A stretch of 60,425 nucleotides of DNA from Clostridium vincentii (lineage in GTDB: Bacteria > Bacillota > Clostridia > Clostridiales > Clostridiaceae): the NCBI RefSeq assembly GCF_002995745.1, contig NZ_PVXQ01000022.1:1-60425 (forward strand), in the 5' to 3' direction. The notes under the pieces were generated by a model. It was given only the letters and a program-made list of their open reading frames with translations. It was not told where the DNA came from and ran no database searches. The position numbers were made by a program, and so were the translations under genes. Every line of letters starts with the position of its first letter. Position 1 is the stretch's first letter. Positions 15,617-24,744 of this stretch are shown here, piece after piece.

Positions 15617-16756
15617 ATGAAAACTTTTAGCGAATTAGGTTTAAATCAAAATATAATAGATGGATTAGCAAAACAGGAAATAGATACTCCTACAGAAATT
15701 CAATCTTTAACAATCTCAGGGATTCTTGAAAACAAAGATGTTATAGGTGAAGCTCACACAGGTAGCGGTAAAACTCTTGCCTTTGTAGCACCAATTTTCC
15801 AAAAAATAGATGTTACTAAAAGAGAGATGCAAGTTCTTATCCTAGCTCCAACCCATGAACTTGTTATGCAAATTGAGGCACAAATTAAATTATTAGCTCT
15901 AAACTCAGAAATCCCTGTTACCTCCATGTCAGTAATTGGAGATGTAAACATAGATAAGCAAATAAAAAAGCTTAAGGATGTTAAGCCACATATTATCGTT
16001 GGTACTACAGGTAGGGTTTTAGATTTAATTAAGAAAAAGAAGAAAATTAATGCTCAGACTATAAAAACTATAGTCCTAGATGAAGCTGATAACCTACTAG
16101 ACAATACAAGTTCTGATATGGTTAAGGATGTTATTAAAACCACTATGAGAGATAGACAACTTATGATTTTTTCAGCTACAGTTAATGAAAAGACAATGGT
16201 TACTGCTAAGGAACTTATGCATGATGACCCTCTCATTATTAAAAGCCAAGGCAAAGCATCCTTGAATCCAAATATAGAGCATATGTACATAGAAGTTGCC
16301 GCAAGAGATAAATTCGAAGTGTTAAGAAAATTAATTGCTGCAACTGATCCAGAGAAAGCTTTGGTTTTCGTTAATCAGGCATATGAAATTAATCTTATTG
16401 CAGAAAAATTAAACTTTCATAACAAAGCTACCTTTGCTATACATAAAGGTGTTACTAAAGAGCAGAGACAAAATGCACTTGAAAGCTTTAGGCTTGGAAA
16501 GATAAATATACTTGTCTCCTCTGACATTTCGGCTAGAGGCTTAGATATTGAAGGTATTACACATATAATAAATCTAGACTTCCCAGGTAATACAAATGAA
16601 TACTTACATCGAGCTGGTAGAACTGCTAGAGGAAATCATACAGGAATTACTATATCTTTAGTAACCCCAAGTGAACTTGCTGGAATTAGAATTTACGAAA
16701 AAACTTTTGGAATTTCGATTGAAAAGAAAACCTTATATGGTGGAAATTTAATTTAA
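15617..16756 (+). CDS. DEAD-box RNA helicase, short CshC/YfmL type
   Basis: 379 residues containing all the core motifs and almost no extensions: motif I AHTGSGKT (46-53), motif II DEAD (about 156), motif III SAT, motif V ARGLDIEG and motif VI HRAGRTARG. The lack of a C-terminal RNA-binding tail places it with YfmL/CshC-like helicases, which unwind short RNA duplexes in ribosome assembly or cold growth. It is monocistronic behind AAAGGAGAA, with a strong terminator. The assignment to the family is firm, the subgroup less so. Confidence 0.88.
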   Translation: MKTFSELGLNQNIIDGLAKQEIDTPTEIQSLTISGILENKDVIGEAHTGSGKTLAFVAPIFQKIDVTKREMQVLILAPTHELVMQIEAQIKLLALNSEIPVTSMSVIGDVNIDKQIKKLKDVKPHIIVGTTGRVLDLIKKKKKINAQTIKTIVLDEADNLLDNTSSDMVKDVIKTTMRDRQLMIFSATVNEKTMVTAKELMHDDPLIIKSQGKASLNPNIEHMYIEVAARDKFEVLRKLIAATDPEKALVFVNQAYEINLIAEKLNFHNKATFAIHKGVTKEQRQNALESFRLGKINILVSSDISARGLDIEGITHIINLDFPGNTNEYLHRAGRTARGNHTGITISLVTPSELAGIRIYEKTFGISIEKKTLYGGNLI

Positions 16757-16764
16757 TTTATTAA

Positions 16765-16788
16765 AAAGGTAGCCGAAAGGCTACCTTT
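16765..16788. terminator. Bidirectional terminator
   Basis: The stem AAAGGTAGCC with GGCTACCTTT is closed by a GAAA tetraloop. It serves the helicase gene on the plus strand and the response regulator gene on the minus strand. Confidence 0.85.
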
Positions 16789-17540
16789 TATTGATTAATG
16801 GAATTTAATTTTATTAACTTTAACAGCTTACTCTTTTTTCTAATTCTTATTTTACAAGATTCTCCATTTTTCATTAAAATATAATTACCATTTTCAGATA
16901 TAGTTTCTGCTTTATTTAAATTTATTAATGAAGTCCTATTCACCATGAAAAAGTTATCGCCAACCTCTTTTTCTATATCTTTGATATTCCCATCAAATTC
17001 AATCTGTCTATTTATTCCATGCAAAATTATCTTTGGAGAACTAGAATTCGATTTAAAGAATAGAATGTTTTTCTTTTCATATTCTATACTCTTTTCCCCC
17101 ATATTTACAATGTACATCTCTTTAGATATTCCACTAATTCTTTTTTCCAATTCATTAGCTTTAATCAAACATTCCTCTACCCTCATAGCCATTTCTTGAA
17201 AATCATCCTTAACAATAAAATCCATAGCATCAACCTTATACTTAAAAGTTAATCTATTCAACTCACTATAAGAAGTAACAAATATAATATATCCATTAGG
17301 ATCATATTTTCTTATAAATTCTGCTAATTCCAACCCATTTATATCTTGTCCCAAATCAATATCTATAAAATATATTCCTCGTGCTCCATTACCTTCTAGC
17401 TTTGAAATTAACTCTTTTATTTTGTCAGTACTTAAAGTTATTTCTAACTGTAGGTTGTTTTGTTTTATTTTTTCACCTATATACTTAGTTAATCTCACTC
17501 TCTGATTATTATCATCTTCTATAATATAAACCTTTAACAT
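16788..17540 (-). CDS. LytTR-family response regulator, AgrA-like
   Basis: 250 residues. The receiver domain (about 1-120) keeps the acidic pair EDD near the start, the phospho-acceptor Asp in FIDIDLG and the late lysine in IVKDD. It is followed by a LytTR DNA-binding domain (about 145-245, NFFMVNRTSLINLNKAETI). The arrangement is that of AgrA/ComE regulators of peptide signalling. It lies 12 bases downstream of its histidine kinase gene. LytTR proteins bind pairs of direct repeats upstream of their targets. No target is obvious in the window. Confidence 0.87.
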   Translation of the reverse strand: MLKVYIIEDDNNQRVRLTKYIGEKIKQNNLQLEITLSTDKIKELISKLEGNGARGIYFIDIDLGQDINGLELAEFIRKYDPNGYIIFVTSYSELNRLTFKYKVDAMDFIVKDDFQEMAMRVEECLIKANELEKRISGISKEMYIVNMGEKSIEYEKKNILFFKSNSSSPKIILHGINRQIEFDGNIKDIEKEVGDNFFMVNRTSLINLNKAETISENGNYILMKNGESCKIRIRKKSKLLKLIKLNSINQ

Positions 17541-17552
17541 CCTCTTACCCCT

Positions 17553-18854
17553 TTAGTATATTTCTAGAATTTGGCTAAATTTATTATTTTCAATAATTGT
17601 ATCTAAAGATGCCTTTGGATATTTTGATAAAATTTCTCTAAGAGTACTTAATCCAAGACCTCTATCCTCTCCCTTTGTTGAGAAACCTTTTTGAAATAGT
17701 TTATGAATAGGAGGAGCTTCCCCCTGCACTGAATTTTCTATTACTATCATTACGGCATTATTTCTTTTAATAAATCCAATCTCTAGCTTACCATTTTCAC
17801 AAACAACTGTAGCCTCCAATGCATTATCAATTAAAATACCTATACATCTACTTAAATCAATAACATCTAAATTCACTTCTTCTACAATCTCCGCTATATC
17901 AATTATCACTTCCACTCCAAGCTCTTGTGCTTGGATTATCTTTGTTAAAATTACTCCTTTTATCTCTTTTATGGCTATATTATGTAATAACCCTATTTCT
18001 TTGTTTTTCGCATTCATATCTTTTCCTAATGGAATAATCTTTTTATTAAAATACTCCTTTAACCCAGTCATATCATCCTCTTCCATGTAACTAGCCATAG
18101 AAGATAATATATTTACATAATCATGTCTAAATTTCCTCATATCAGTATATAAAGATTCTAGATTTTCATTATAAATAGTAATAGTTTTTAATTCCTTTTC
18201 TCTTGTTTTTGATTCAACGTCACTTTTCATACTCTTATAAATAACAAATACTATGATTACACCTATAATTAAGTAACTCATTGCAAATGTTATTGTTAAT
18301 GCGAAAAAATTATAACTAGTTTGACTATTATTTATAACAAATAGATTAAGAAAAAATATTATTATTATTGCTATACAACCAATAATTGATATAGACTTGC
18401 GTTTAAAGACATTTATAGCTTTAAAACCTTTTCTTTCCAAATTTATTGCAATTTTATTAATCCTTTTTGAAGTTATAATCATAAAAAATAAAAAAACCAA
18501 ACAATTAATTAGCTTAACAATAAAATTATCTATTCCACTAATATTAAAATACTCAATAATCTTTGCAAAAATAGATCCAATAATAATATCAAGTATAAAT
18601 GTAATAAAAAGTACTATTACAATTGATACTAAACTATTTAAAATACTATTTCTTTCTAATAACAAGAAAATCAGTATAGACCCAAATAATAATACCAGTG
18701 ATATGCTTTGAGAAAAATAGGCTCCTATTATTGTCAAACTTCCTATAATAAGCATTATATACCATTGCTTCTTTTTATTAATTGTTACTAATCCTAATTC
18801 TTTAATTGAAACAAATATAGCAATACAATTTATAATTCCGCTTAAAATTAGCAT
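17553..18854 (-). CDS. GHKL-type sensor histidine kinase, AgrC-like
   Basis: 433 residues from an ATG at 18854, chosen because GGGGGG lies six bases before it; the frame stays open further upstream without a ribosome site. About six N-terminal membrane helices (1-205) are followed by a coiled linker, the phospho-acceptor motif RHDYVN, an N-box with NALEA and a G-box GLGLSTL. This is the AgrC plan, in which a membrane sensor reads a secreted cyclic peptide. No agrB or agrD gene accompanies it, so the ligand is unknown. It is first in the operon with the response regulator. Confidence 0.87.
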   Translation of the reverse strand: MLILSGIINCIAIFVSIKELGLVTINKKKQWYIMLIIGSLTIIGAYFSQSISLVLLFGSILIFLLLERNSILNSLVSIVIVLFITFILDIIIGSIFAKIIEYFNISGIDNFIVKLINCLVFLFFMIITSKRINKIAINLERKGFKAINVFKRKSISIIGCIAIIIIFFLNLFVINNSQTSYNFFALTITFAMSYLIIGVIIVFVIYKSMKSDVESKTREKELKTITIYNENLESLYTDMRKFRHDYVNILSSMASYMEEDDMTGLKEYFNKKIIPLGKDMNAKNKEIGLLHNIAIKEIKGVILTKIIQAQELGVEVIIDIAEIVEEVNLDVIDLSRCIGILIDNALEATVVCENGKLEIGFIKRNNAVMIVIENSVQGEAPPIHKLFQKGFSTKGEDRGLGLSTLREILSKYPKASLDTIIENNKFSQILEIY

Positions 18855-18862
18855 AGTATCCC

Positions 18863-18898
18863 CCCCTATATAGGTATAATATATCATAAATATAGGGG
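18863..18898. promoter_or_regulatory. Inverted repeat in the promoter region of the kinase operon
   Basis: CCCCTATA (18863-18870) and TATAGGGG (18891-18898) are perfectly inverted across a 20-base AT-rich spacer. The left arm touches the ribosome site of the kinase gene, so binding here could block both transcription and translation. Confidence 0.35.
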
Positions 18899-18934
18899 AT
18901 TTACATTTCATTCTTCTTATATCAATTTTGGGTC

Positions 18935-18974
18935 AAAAAAAGCTAGTAATCTCAATTTCTTGATTACTAGCTTT
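18935..18974 (-). terminator. Terminator of hslO
   Basis: A twelve-base stem (AAGCTAGTAATC with GATTACTAGCTT) has a ten-base loop and is followed on the minus strand by seven U. Confidence 0.85.
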
Positions 18975-18982
18975 ATAGGTTC

Positions 18983-19867
18983 TTATTTCTTTGCTGAATC
19001 CAGCAAATTTTTAATATCTTCATTCGTAAATTTATATTTCTTATTACAGAAATGACATACTACTTCTTCTTCTTTTCCATCATCATATATTTCTTGTAAA
19101 TCTTTCTCCCCTATACTAATTAAAGCTTTCTCTATTCTATCTATAGAACAATCACATACATATTTAGGTTCAATTGACTCTAATATTTCTAAATCCATGT
19201 CTTCAAAAATCAATTCTAGTATTTCCTCAACAGTTTTTCCATCATCTATCATAGTTGTAATAGCTGGTATTTCCTCTAATCTATACATTAATAAGTCTGC
19301 GAGTAACGGATCTGCATCTGGCATCATTTGTATAATAAATCCACCGGCTGCTTTAATTGATAAATCCCTATCTACTAATACCCCTAAAGATACTGCTGAT
19401 GGTGTTTGCTCGGACACTGTAAAATAATAAGTAAGATCTTCTGCTATTTCACCAGTTTGTATTGGTACTTGTCCAACATATGGATTCTTTAATCCTAAAT
19501 CCTTTATTACATATAATATTCCATCTGTTCCTATAGCTCCACCAACATCTAGTTTTCCTTTATCGTTAAGAGGTAAATCTATAAATGGATTACCTATAAA
19601 TCCCTTAACATATGCATCTGAGTGGGCTGTTACAGTTATTCCCTTTGCACAATTTCCACCATCTATTTTTAATGTAACTACTTCTTTTTCTGATTTTAAT
19701 GTGGTTCCAATTAGAACTCCAGCTGTTAGCATTCTACCAAAAGCTGCTGACGCAACTGGAGTACATTCATGCATACTAGTTCCTTCATTAACTAAGTTGG
19801 TTGTAATACCTCCGATAACTCTAACCATTCCATTTTTCGCTATTCCTCTTACTATTTTATCCTTCAT
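18983..19867 (-). CDS. hslO: Redox-regulated chaperone Hsp33
   Basis: 294 residues, the normal length. The C-terminal zinc switch is intact: CDC around residue 239-241 and CHFC around 270-273. Oxidation of these four cysteines releases zinc and activates the holdase against aggregation under oxidative and heat stress in the cytoplasm. The N-terminal catalytic-fold part ([17 protein letters not shown]) is typical. It overlaps the end of the methyltransferase gene by 11 bases, with its GGAGGT ribosome site inside that gene, so the two are translationally linked. Confidence 0.93.
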   Translation of the reverse strand: MKDKIVRGIAKNGMVRVIGGITTNLVNEGTSMHECTPVASAAFGRMLTAGVLIGTTLKSEKEVVTLKIDGGNCAKGITVTAHSDAYVKGFIGNPFIDLPLNDKGKLDVGGAIGTDGILYVIKDLGLKNPYVGQVPIQTGEIAEDLTYYFTVSEQTPSAVSLGVLVDRDLSIKAAGGFIIQMMPDADPLLADLLMYRLEEIPAITTMIDDGKTVEEILELIFEDMDLEILESIEPKYVCDCSIDRIEKALISIGEKDLQEIYDDGKEEEVVCHFCNKKYKFTNEDIKNLLDSAKK

Positions 19868-20618
19868 TAATTTCTACCTCCATATTTTTGCCTACTATAT
19901 AAAATATTCTCTCACTTTCTTCTTTTACCGGTTCATCTTCATAACCATCATACTTACCTAATAAAGTGAATCCACATGCTCTTAATTTAGATTCTATTTC
20001 TTCTTCTCTATAGGCTCTTTCAAAATGTTCCTCTTCGAATCTTTCATATAGATCTCCTTTTTTTATAAAAAAGGTTAAAAACATATTAACTATATCATCC
20101 TCAAATGAATTTTCCCAAGTATAAAAGACCTTGTCTTCATTATATGTATATGTATTCTCACCTAATATTTTAGATAATTTATAGTAAGAATTTATATCAA
20201 ACAAAAATAGTCCTCCATCTTTAAGATGACTGTAAACTCCTTTAAAATATGCTTCTAATTCTTCATCCTCTATTAAATAATTAGTTGAATCCAAAACGCA
20301 ACTTATAACATCAAAACTATGATTTAAATCAAGCTGCGTCATATCTTGATTTATAATTCTAGTATTTAATCCTGTCTTTTGCAGTTTATCATAAGCCTTT
20401 GCTAACATATCATCGGATAAATCAACGGCATAAGAATTTTTAAAATCCTGTGCCATCTTTACTGTAACATTTCCTGTTCCACATGCTAAATCAAGATAAT
20501 CTTCATATTTTACATTATATTTGCTAATTATCGACCTTAGTCTTCTTGCTATCATATCGTAATCTATATCTTCATTAATTAATTCATCATAAATTTTTGC
20601 GAATTCTCCATACGCCAT
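19857..20618 (-). CDS. Class I SAM-dependent methyltransferase
   Basis: 253 residues with a Rossmann methyltransferase core. Motif I is [11 protein letters not shown] (about 42-52), with Asp in the following AVDLSDDML and motif [15 protein letters not shown]. The family YodH/UbiE-like group acts on small molecules, and the substrate cannot be predicted. It is the first gene of a two-gene unit with hslO, and GGAGG precedes the ATG. It has no membrane segments. Confidence 0.82.
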   Translation of the reverse strand: MAYGEFAKIYDELINEDIDYDMIARRLRSIISKYNVKYEDYLDLACGTGNVTVKMAQDFKNSYAVDLSDDMLAKAYDKLQKTGLNTRIINQDMTQLDLNHSFDVISCVLDSTNYLIEDEELEAYFKGVYSHLKDGGLFLFDINSYYKLSKILGENTYTYNEDKVFYTWENSFEDDIVNMFLTFFIKKGDLYERFEEEHFERAYREEEIESKLRACGFTLLGKYDGYEDEPVKEESERIFYIVGKNMEVEINEG

Positions 20619-20664
20619 AATCTGCCTCCAGTAGTTTTAATCTTTACTACAGATTATATTAAAT

Positions 20665-20937
20665 CTATTTAACCTTTAAGTCAATTGATTTTCTACCAAG
20701 GATTACATCGTTAGTTGGAATATGTAACTCTTTTTTTCTTTTTGTCATTATTCCTCCTATTCTGCCTGTTTCCTCTGCAGTGAGGCCACCCCATCCTAAT
20801 GAGGTCACTTTATCTTGAAGTCCAAGTTCCTCAGCTATTTCATATTTTATTTTTTCTCGAAGAACTTCTTCTTTTGTGAGTTCCTTATTTCCCTTAATCT
20901 TTGCCTTAATTATTTTTTTAAGCAGTGTATTTCCCAT
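20665..20937 (-). CDS. Small acid-soluble spore protein, alpha/beta type
   Basis: 90 residues. The segment REKIKYEIAEELGL resembles the protease (GPR) cleavage region, and GRIGGIMTKRKKEL is the conserved second helix of alpha/beta-type SASPs, which coat and protect DNA in the dormant spore. The sequence between (VTSLGWGGLTAEET) is typical of the divergent clostridial branch. The start at 20937 is chosen over 20964 because GAAGGAG lies correctly before it. Expression would be in the forespore under sigma-G; I did not find a clear sigma-G promoter. Confidence 0.85.
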   Translation of the reverse strand: MGNTLLKKIIKAKIKGNKELTKEEVLREKIKYEIAEELGLQDKVTSLGWGGLTAEETGRIGGIMTKRKKELHIPTNDVILGRKSIDLKVK

Positions 20938-21031
20938 AATTTTCACTCCTTCTTTAATATACAAATCTATTGTTCCCCATATATATTTTATTATTCTTTT
21001 ATTAAAAAATTCAACTATTTTACCATAACAC

Positions 21032-21060
21032 TTGATATTTTGGCCATATTTCTCTATATT
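21032..21060 (+). promoter_or_regulatory. Promoter of the asd-dapA-dapB operon
   Basis: TTGATA (21032-21037) and TATATT (21055-21060) are spaced by 17 bases. The transcript would start near 21067, giving a leader of only about 70 bases, too short for a lysine riboswitch. Confidence 0.6.
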
Positions 21061-21119
21061 TAAAGGTATGTATGAAATATATTACACATTTAAAGGTATG
21101 TATTGAAATATATTTTTAC
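21058..21119 (+). repeat. Tandem direct repeat in the asd leader
   Basis: A roughly 30-base unit starting ATTTAAAGGTATGTAT and continuing GAAATATATT occurs twice in tandem (21058-21087 and from 21088), with small insertions in the second copy. It lies between the -10 box and the ribosome site. It may be a duplicated operator or a simple tandem duplication. Confidence 0.6.
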
Positions 21120-21139
21120 ACAATTTAGGAGGGATTTAA

Positions 21140-22135
21140 ATGTATAACGTTGCAATCGTTGGGGCTACTGGAAATGTTGGCCGAATGTTCTTGAAAATAT
21201 TAGCTGAAAGAAGCTTTCCAATAAAAAACTTGTATCTTTTTGCATCAAAAAGATCAGCAGGTAAAACAATTCAGTTTGAGGGAAAGGATTATGTTATTGA
21301 GGAAACTTGTGATGAAACAATCAATAGTAAGACTGGAAAACTTGATTTTGCTTTATTTTCTGCAGGTGGAGATGCAAGTTTAGAATTTGCAGCTAAATTT
21401 GCTAAAACAGGAGCTGTTGTCATAGACAATAGTAGTACTTGGAGAATGGATCCAAAGGTACCACTAGTTGTACCCGAGGTTAACCCTGAAGATATTAAAT
21501 GGCATAATGGAATTATTGCTAATCCTAATTGCTCAACAATCCAAGCAATGCCAGTTCTTAAAGCACTTCAGGATACTTATGGTATTAAAAGAGTAGTTTA
21601 CTCTACATACCAAGCTGTATCAGGTGCAGGAATACAAGCAATAGAAGATTTAGAGAATGGTTATAAGGGCATTGCTCCTAAGAAGTTTCCATACCCTATA
21701 ACTGGTAATGTCTTGCCTCATATAGATGTTTTCGAGGAAAACGGCTATACTAAGGAAGAAATGAAAATGATAAATGAAACTCAAAAAATACTTCACGATG
21801 ATACATTAAGGATTACAGCTACTACTGCTAGAGTCCCTGTATTAAATAGCCATAGTGAAAGTATAAACGTGGAGTTAGATAAAAAATTTGAAGTTTCTGA
21901 TATATTCAAGCTATTAGGTAGCACAAAGGGTGTTACTGTATATGATAATGTAGATGAATTAAAATACCCTACTCCCCTTGAAGTTACAGGTAAGGACGAT
22001 GTTTATGTTGGACGTATCAGACGAGACTTCAGTATAGATAACGGTCTAAATCTTTGGGTTGTAGGAGATAATATTAGAAAAGGTGCTGCTTTAAATGCAG
22101 TTCAAATTGCTGAATTAATGATAGAAAGCAAGTAA
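21140..22135 (+). CDS. asd: Aspartate-semialdehyde dehydrogenase
   Basis: 331 residues, NADP-dependent reductive dephosphorylation of aspartyl phosphate, at the branch point to lysine/diaminopimelate, threonine and methionine. The N-terminal GATGNVGRMF nucleotide loop, the active-site cysteine in NPNCSTIQ and the SSTWRMDPKVPLVVPEVN block are all present. It is first of three genes (asd, dapA, dapB) spaced by 16 and 12 bases, with AGGAGGG before the start. Confidence 0.95.
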   Translation: MYNVAIVGATGNVGRMFLKILAERSFPIKNLYLFASKRSAGKTIQFEGKDYVIEETCDETINSKTGKLDFALFSAGGDASLEFAAKFAKTGAVVIDNSSTWRMDPKVPLVVPEVNPEDIKWHNGIIANPNCSTIQAMPVLKALQDTYGIKRVVYSTYQAVSGAGIQAIEDLENGYKGIAPKKFPYPITGNVLPHIDVFEENGYTKEEMKMINETQKILHDDTLRITATTARVPVLNSHSESINVELDKKFEVSDIFKLLGSTKGVTVYDNVDELKYPTPLEVTGKDDVYVGRIRRDFSIDNGLNLWVVGDNIRKGAALNAVQIAELMIESK

Positions 22136-22151
22136 GAATGGAGGATTTCAA

Positions 22152-23030
22152 ATGTCAATCTTTGAAGGTTCTGGTGTAGCAATTGTAACTCCTTTTACGG
22201 ATAAAGGAGTTAATTTTGAAAAATTAAAAGAATTATTGAACTGGCATGTTGCTGAAGGTACTGATGCTATAATTGTTTGTGGTACAACTGGTGAAGCAAC
22301 TACTATGACGGAGACAGAAAAAAAAGAAGTAATTAAGTTTACCGTAGATGTTATAAATAAAAGAATTCCAGTAATCGCAGGAACAGGTTCGAATAATACT
22401 TTACTCTCAGTTGAAATGAGTAAATATGCTGAAAGTGTAGGTGTTGATGGACTTCTTGTTATTACACCATACTATAATAAAACAAATTCTAGGGGTTTGA
22501 TAAAACATTTTGAAACAATTAGTGCGGCTGTAAATACCCCAATAATTATTTATAATGTTCCAAGCAGAACAGGAATGAACGTATCTCCAACAGAACTATT
22601 AACGTTATCAAAATCTTCTAATATAGTCGCTGTGAAAGAAGCTAGTGGAAATATAAGTCAAGTTGCTCAGATTAAAGCTCTATGTAAGGATTCTATTGAT
22701 ATTTATTCAGGTAATGACGATCAAATTGTTGCTATAATGTCTTTAGGTGGAAAAGGAGTAATTTCTGTACTTGCAAATATTATTCCAAAAACTGTTCATA
22801 ATTTAGCTAAGACATATTTAGAAGGTAATGTTAAAGAATCCTTAGCTATTCAACTTGATAATTTAAAATTATCAAATTGTTTGTTTATAGAAACTAACCC
22901 TATTCCAGTTAAGATTGCTCTTAACATGATGGGAAAAGAAGTTGGTAATCTTAGACTTCCATTATATGATATGGACTCTACTAAAAAAGAAATATTAAGA
23001 TCAACTTTAGAAGAATACAAGTTAATTTAA
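22152..23030 (+). CDS. dapA: 4-hydroxy-tetrahydrodipicolinate synthase
   Basis: 292 residues, a TIM barrel that condenses pyruvate with aspartate semialdehyde. The GTTGE motif, the YNVPSRTG motif with its tyrosine, and the Schiff-base lysine in VAVKEASG are in the expected order. It is the first committed enzyme of diaminopimelate and lysine synthesis, and also a source of dipicolinate for spores. It is the second gene of the operon. Confidence 0.95.
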   Translation: MSIFEGSGVAIVTPFTDKGVNFEKLKELLNWHVAEGTDAIIVCGTTGEATTMTETEKKEVIKFTVDVINKRIPVIAGTGSNNTLLSVEMSKYAESVGVDGLLVITPYYNKTNSRGLIKHFETISAAVNTPIIIYNVPSRTGMNVSPTELLTLSKSSNIVAVKEASGNISQVAQIKALCKDSIDIYSGNDDQIVAIMSLGGKGVISVLANIIPKTVHNLAKTYLEGNVKESLAIQLDNLKLSNCLFIETNPIPVKIALNMMGKEVGNLRLPLYDMDSTKKEILRSTLEEYKLI

Positions 23031-23042
23031 GGAGATACACAT

Positions 23043-23795
23043 ATGATTAAAGTAATTTTAAACGGATGCTCTGGAAAAATGGGTAAAATGGTTTTTGAAA
23101 CTACCTCACAATTTCCAAATATCGAAATTGTGGCTGGTATTGATAAATTTCCAGCTGAATTAGGTTTTCCTATTTTCAAAAACATTGAAGACGTAAATAT
23201 AGATTATGATGTTCTATTAGATTTTTCAAGAGCTGATGCTCTAGTTAATCTTTTGGCTTTAACTGACAAGACTAAAAAACCTTTAGTTATCTGCTCAACT
23301 GGTTTCTCTAAGGAGGATTTAGCGCTAATTGATGAAAAGAGCAAGACTCTTCCACTATTTAGGTCAGCTAATATGTCCCTTGGAATTAACCTAATTAATT
23401 CTCTTTTAAAAAAGGTAGCTCCATTACTTTATGGAAACTACGATATTGAAATAGTTGAGAAACATCACAATCAAAAAGTAGATGCACCAAGTGGAACAGC
23501 TATACTTCTTGCAGACACTATTCGAGATTCTTTAACTCAACCCACAGAATATGTTTATGGTAGAGAAGGTAATTCAAAAAGAAAAGAAACTGAAATTGGT
23601 ATTCATGCAATTAGAGGTGGCTCTATTGTAGGTGATCATGAAGTTATTTTTGCTGGTACTGGTGAAATTATAGAACTTACTCACAAGGCAATTTCTCGTG
23701 AGGTATTTGCAGTTGGTGCTCTTAAAGCATGTGAATACATGAGCAATATAAAAAAATCTGGTCTTTACTCTATGGATGATGTAATTGGCCTTTAA
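23043..23795 (+). CDS. dapB: 4-hydroxy-tetrahydrodipicolinate reductase
   Basis: 250 residues. The N-terminal GCSGKMG binds NAD(P)H, and the catalytic [15 protein letters not shown] segment carries the His-His and Lys. It reduces the DapA product to tetrahydrodipicolinate. It is the last gene of the operon, followed by a very strong terminator. Confidence 0.95.
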   Translation: MIKVILNGCSGKMGKMVFETTSQFPNIEIVAGIDKFPAELGFPIFKNIEDVNIDYDVLLDFSRADALVNLLALTDKTKKPLVICSTGFSKEDLALIDEKSKTLPLFRSANMSLGINLINSLLKKVAPLLYGNYDIEIVEKHHNQKVDAPSGTAILLADTIRDSLTQPTEYVYGREGNSKRKETEIGIHAIRGGSIVGDHEVIFAGTGEIIELTHKAISREVFAVGALKACEYMSNIKKSGLYSMDDVIGL

Positions 23796-23800
23796 TATCT

Positions 23801-23845
23801 AAAAAGCTCTCTATCTCAAATTCTTGAGATAGAGAGCTTTTTTTT
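23801..23845 (+). terminator. Terminator of asd-dapA-dapB
   Basis: An approximately 18-base stem (AAAGCTCTCTATCTCAA with TTGAGATAGAGAGCTTT) is followed by eight U. Confidence 0.92.
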
Positions 23846-23935
23846 GTATATTATATTTTTATTTTATTTTTTTGGTAAATTTTTTATATACAAACATAAC
23901 TATAGTAGTAAGAGCAATTTATAGAGAGGTAATGT

Positions 23936-24646
23936 ATGAATTATGATTTATCAGATCCATTTGAGATAGCTAGATATATAAAAGATTCCAAAAAATCAAC
24001 TCCTGTAAAAGCATTTATTAATGGAGATTTAAGTAATGCAGACTTTAAAGATACTGAATGGTATGGTTCTACTGGATTTTATATGTTAATAGGAGAATGT
24101 ACTGCTATTGCTAAGGTTATTTTAGATAATAAACATTTAATAAAATGTTTTAGAATAGAAAGTGATAGACGAAATTCTGCAATTCCCATGCTAGATTTAT
24201 CTAGAATAGATGCTAGGATAGAACCAGGTGCAATTATACGAGATCTTGTAACTATTGGACGGAATGCAATTATTATGATGGGAGCTGTTATTAATATAGG
24301 AGCTGAAATAGGAGAAGAAAGCATGATTGACATGAATGCTGTTATCGGAGCTCGTGGTAAAATTGGCAAAAGAGTTCACATTGGTGCTGGAGCTATTATT
24401 GCTGGTGTTTTAGAACCTCCTAGTCTCGATCCTTGTGTCATTGAGGACGATGTCTTGATTGGTGCTAATGCTGTTATACTAGAGGGAATAACTATTGGAC
24501 AAGGTGCTGTTGTTGCTGCTGGATGTGTTGTCACTAAAAATGTTCCTCCTAATATGTTAGTTGCAGGAGTTCCTGGTAAAATAGTAAAAAAAGTAGATAT
24601 GAAAACTCGGTCTAAGACTAAACAACTTAATGACTTAAGAAATTAA
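23936..24646 (+). CDS. dapH: Tetrahydrodipicolinate N-acetyltransferase
   Basis: 236 residues. The N-terminal DapH-specific helical part ([23 protein letters not shown]) is followed by left-handed beta-helix hexapeptide repeats (about 85-215). It acetylates tetrahydrodipicolinate in the acetylase branch of diaminopimelate synthesis found in Firmicutes. It has its own transcription unit behind the dapB terminator and its own downstream terminator. The later aminotransferase and deacetylase of the branch are not in the window. Confidence 0.92.
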   Translation: MNYDLSDPFEIARYIKDSKKSTPVKAFINGDLSNADFKDTEWYGSTGFYMLIGECTAIAKVILDNKHLIKCFRIESDRRNSAIPMLDLSRIDARIEPGAIIRDLVTIGRNAIIMMGAVINIGAEIGEESMIDMNAVIGARGKIGKRVHIGAGAIIAGVLEPPSLDPCVIEDDVLIGANAVILEGITIGQGAVVAAGCVVTKNVPPNMLVAGVPGKIVKKVDMKTRSKTKQLNDLRN

Positions 24647-24651
24647 TACAT

Positions 24652-24678
24652 AAAAAAGCAGCCTAAATGCTGCTTTTT
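24652..24678 (+). terminator. Terminator of dapH
   Basis: The stem AAAAGCAGC with GCTGCTTTT has a six-base loop and is followed by U. Confidence 0.85.
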
Positions 24679-24744
24679 AAATTGAAGATTTGTCATTATG
24701 TGTTTTTTTATGATTAACTTTGCTTTGTGTTATATTTATAAATT

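Noticed and set aside
18855..18982. An AgrD-like peptide gene next to the AgrC/AgrA-like pair
   Set aside because: No short frame with a ribosome site and cysteine-containing peptide was found in the gap, and no AgrB-like membrane protease is adjacent.
20965..21139. Lysine riboswitch upstream of asd-dapA-dapB
   Set aside because: The predicted leader of about 70 bases is too short and lacks an L-box pattern; only a tandem repeat is present.
24197..24379. Minus-strand frames within dapH
   Set aside because: They are shadows of the hexapeptide-repeat coding sequence with low-complexity products.
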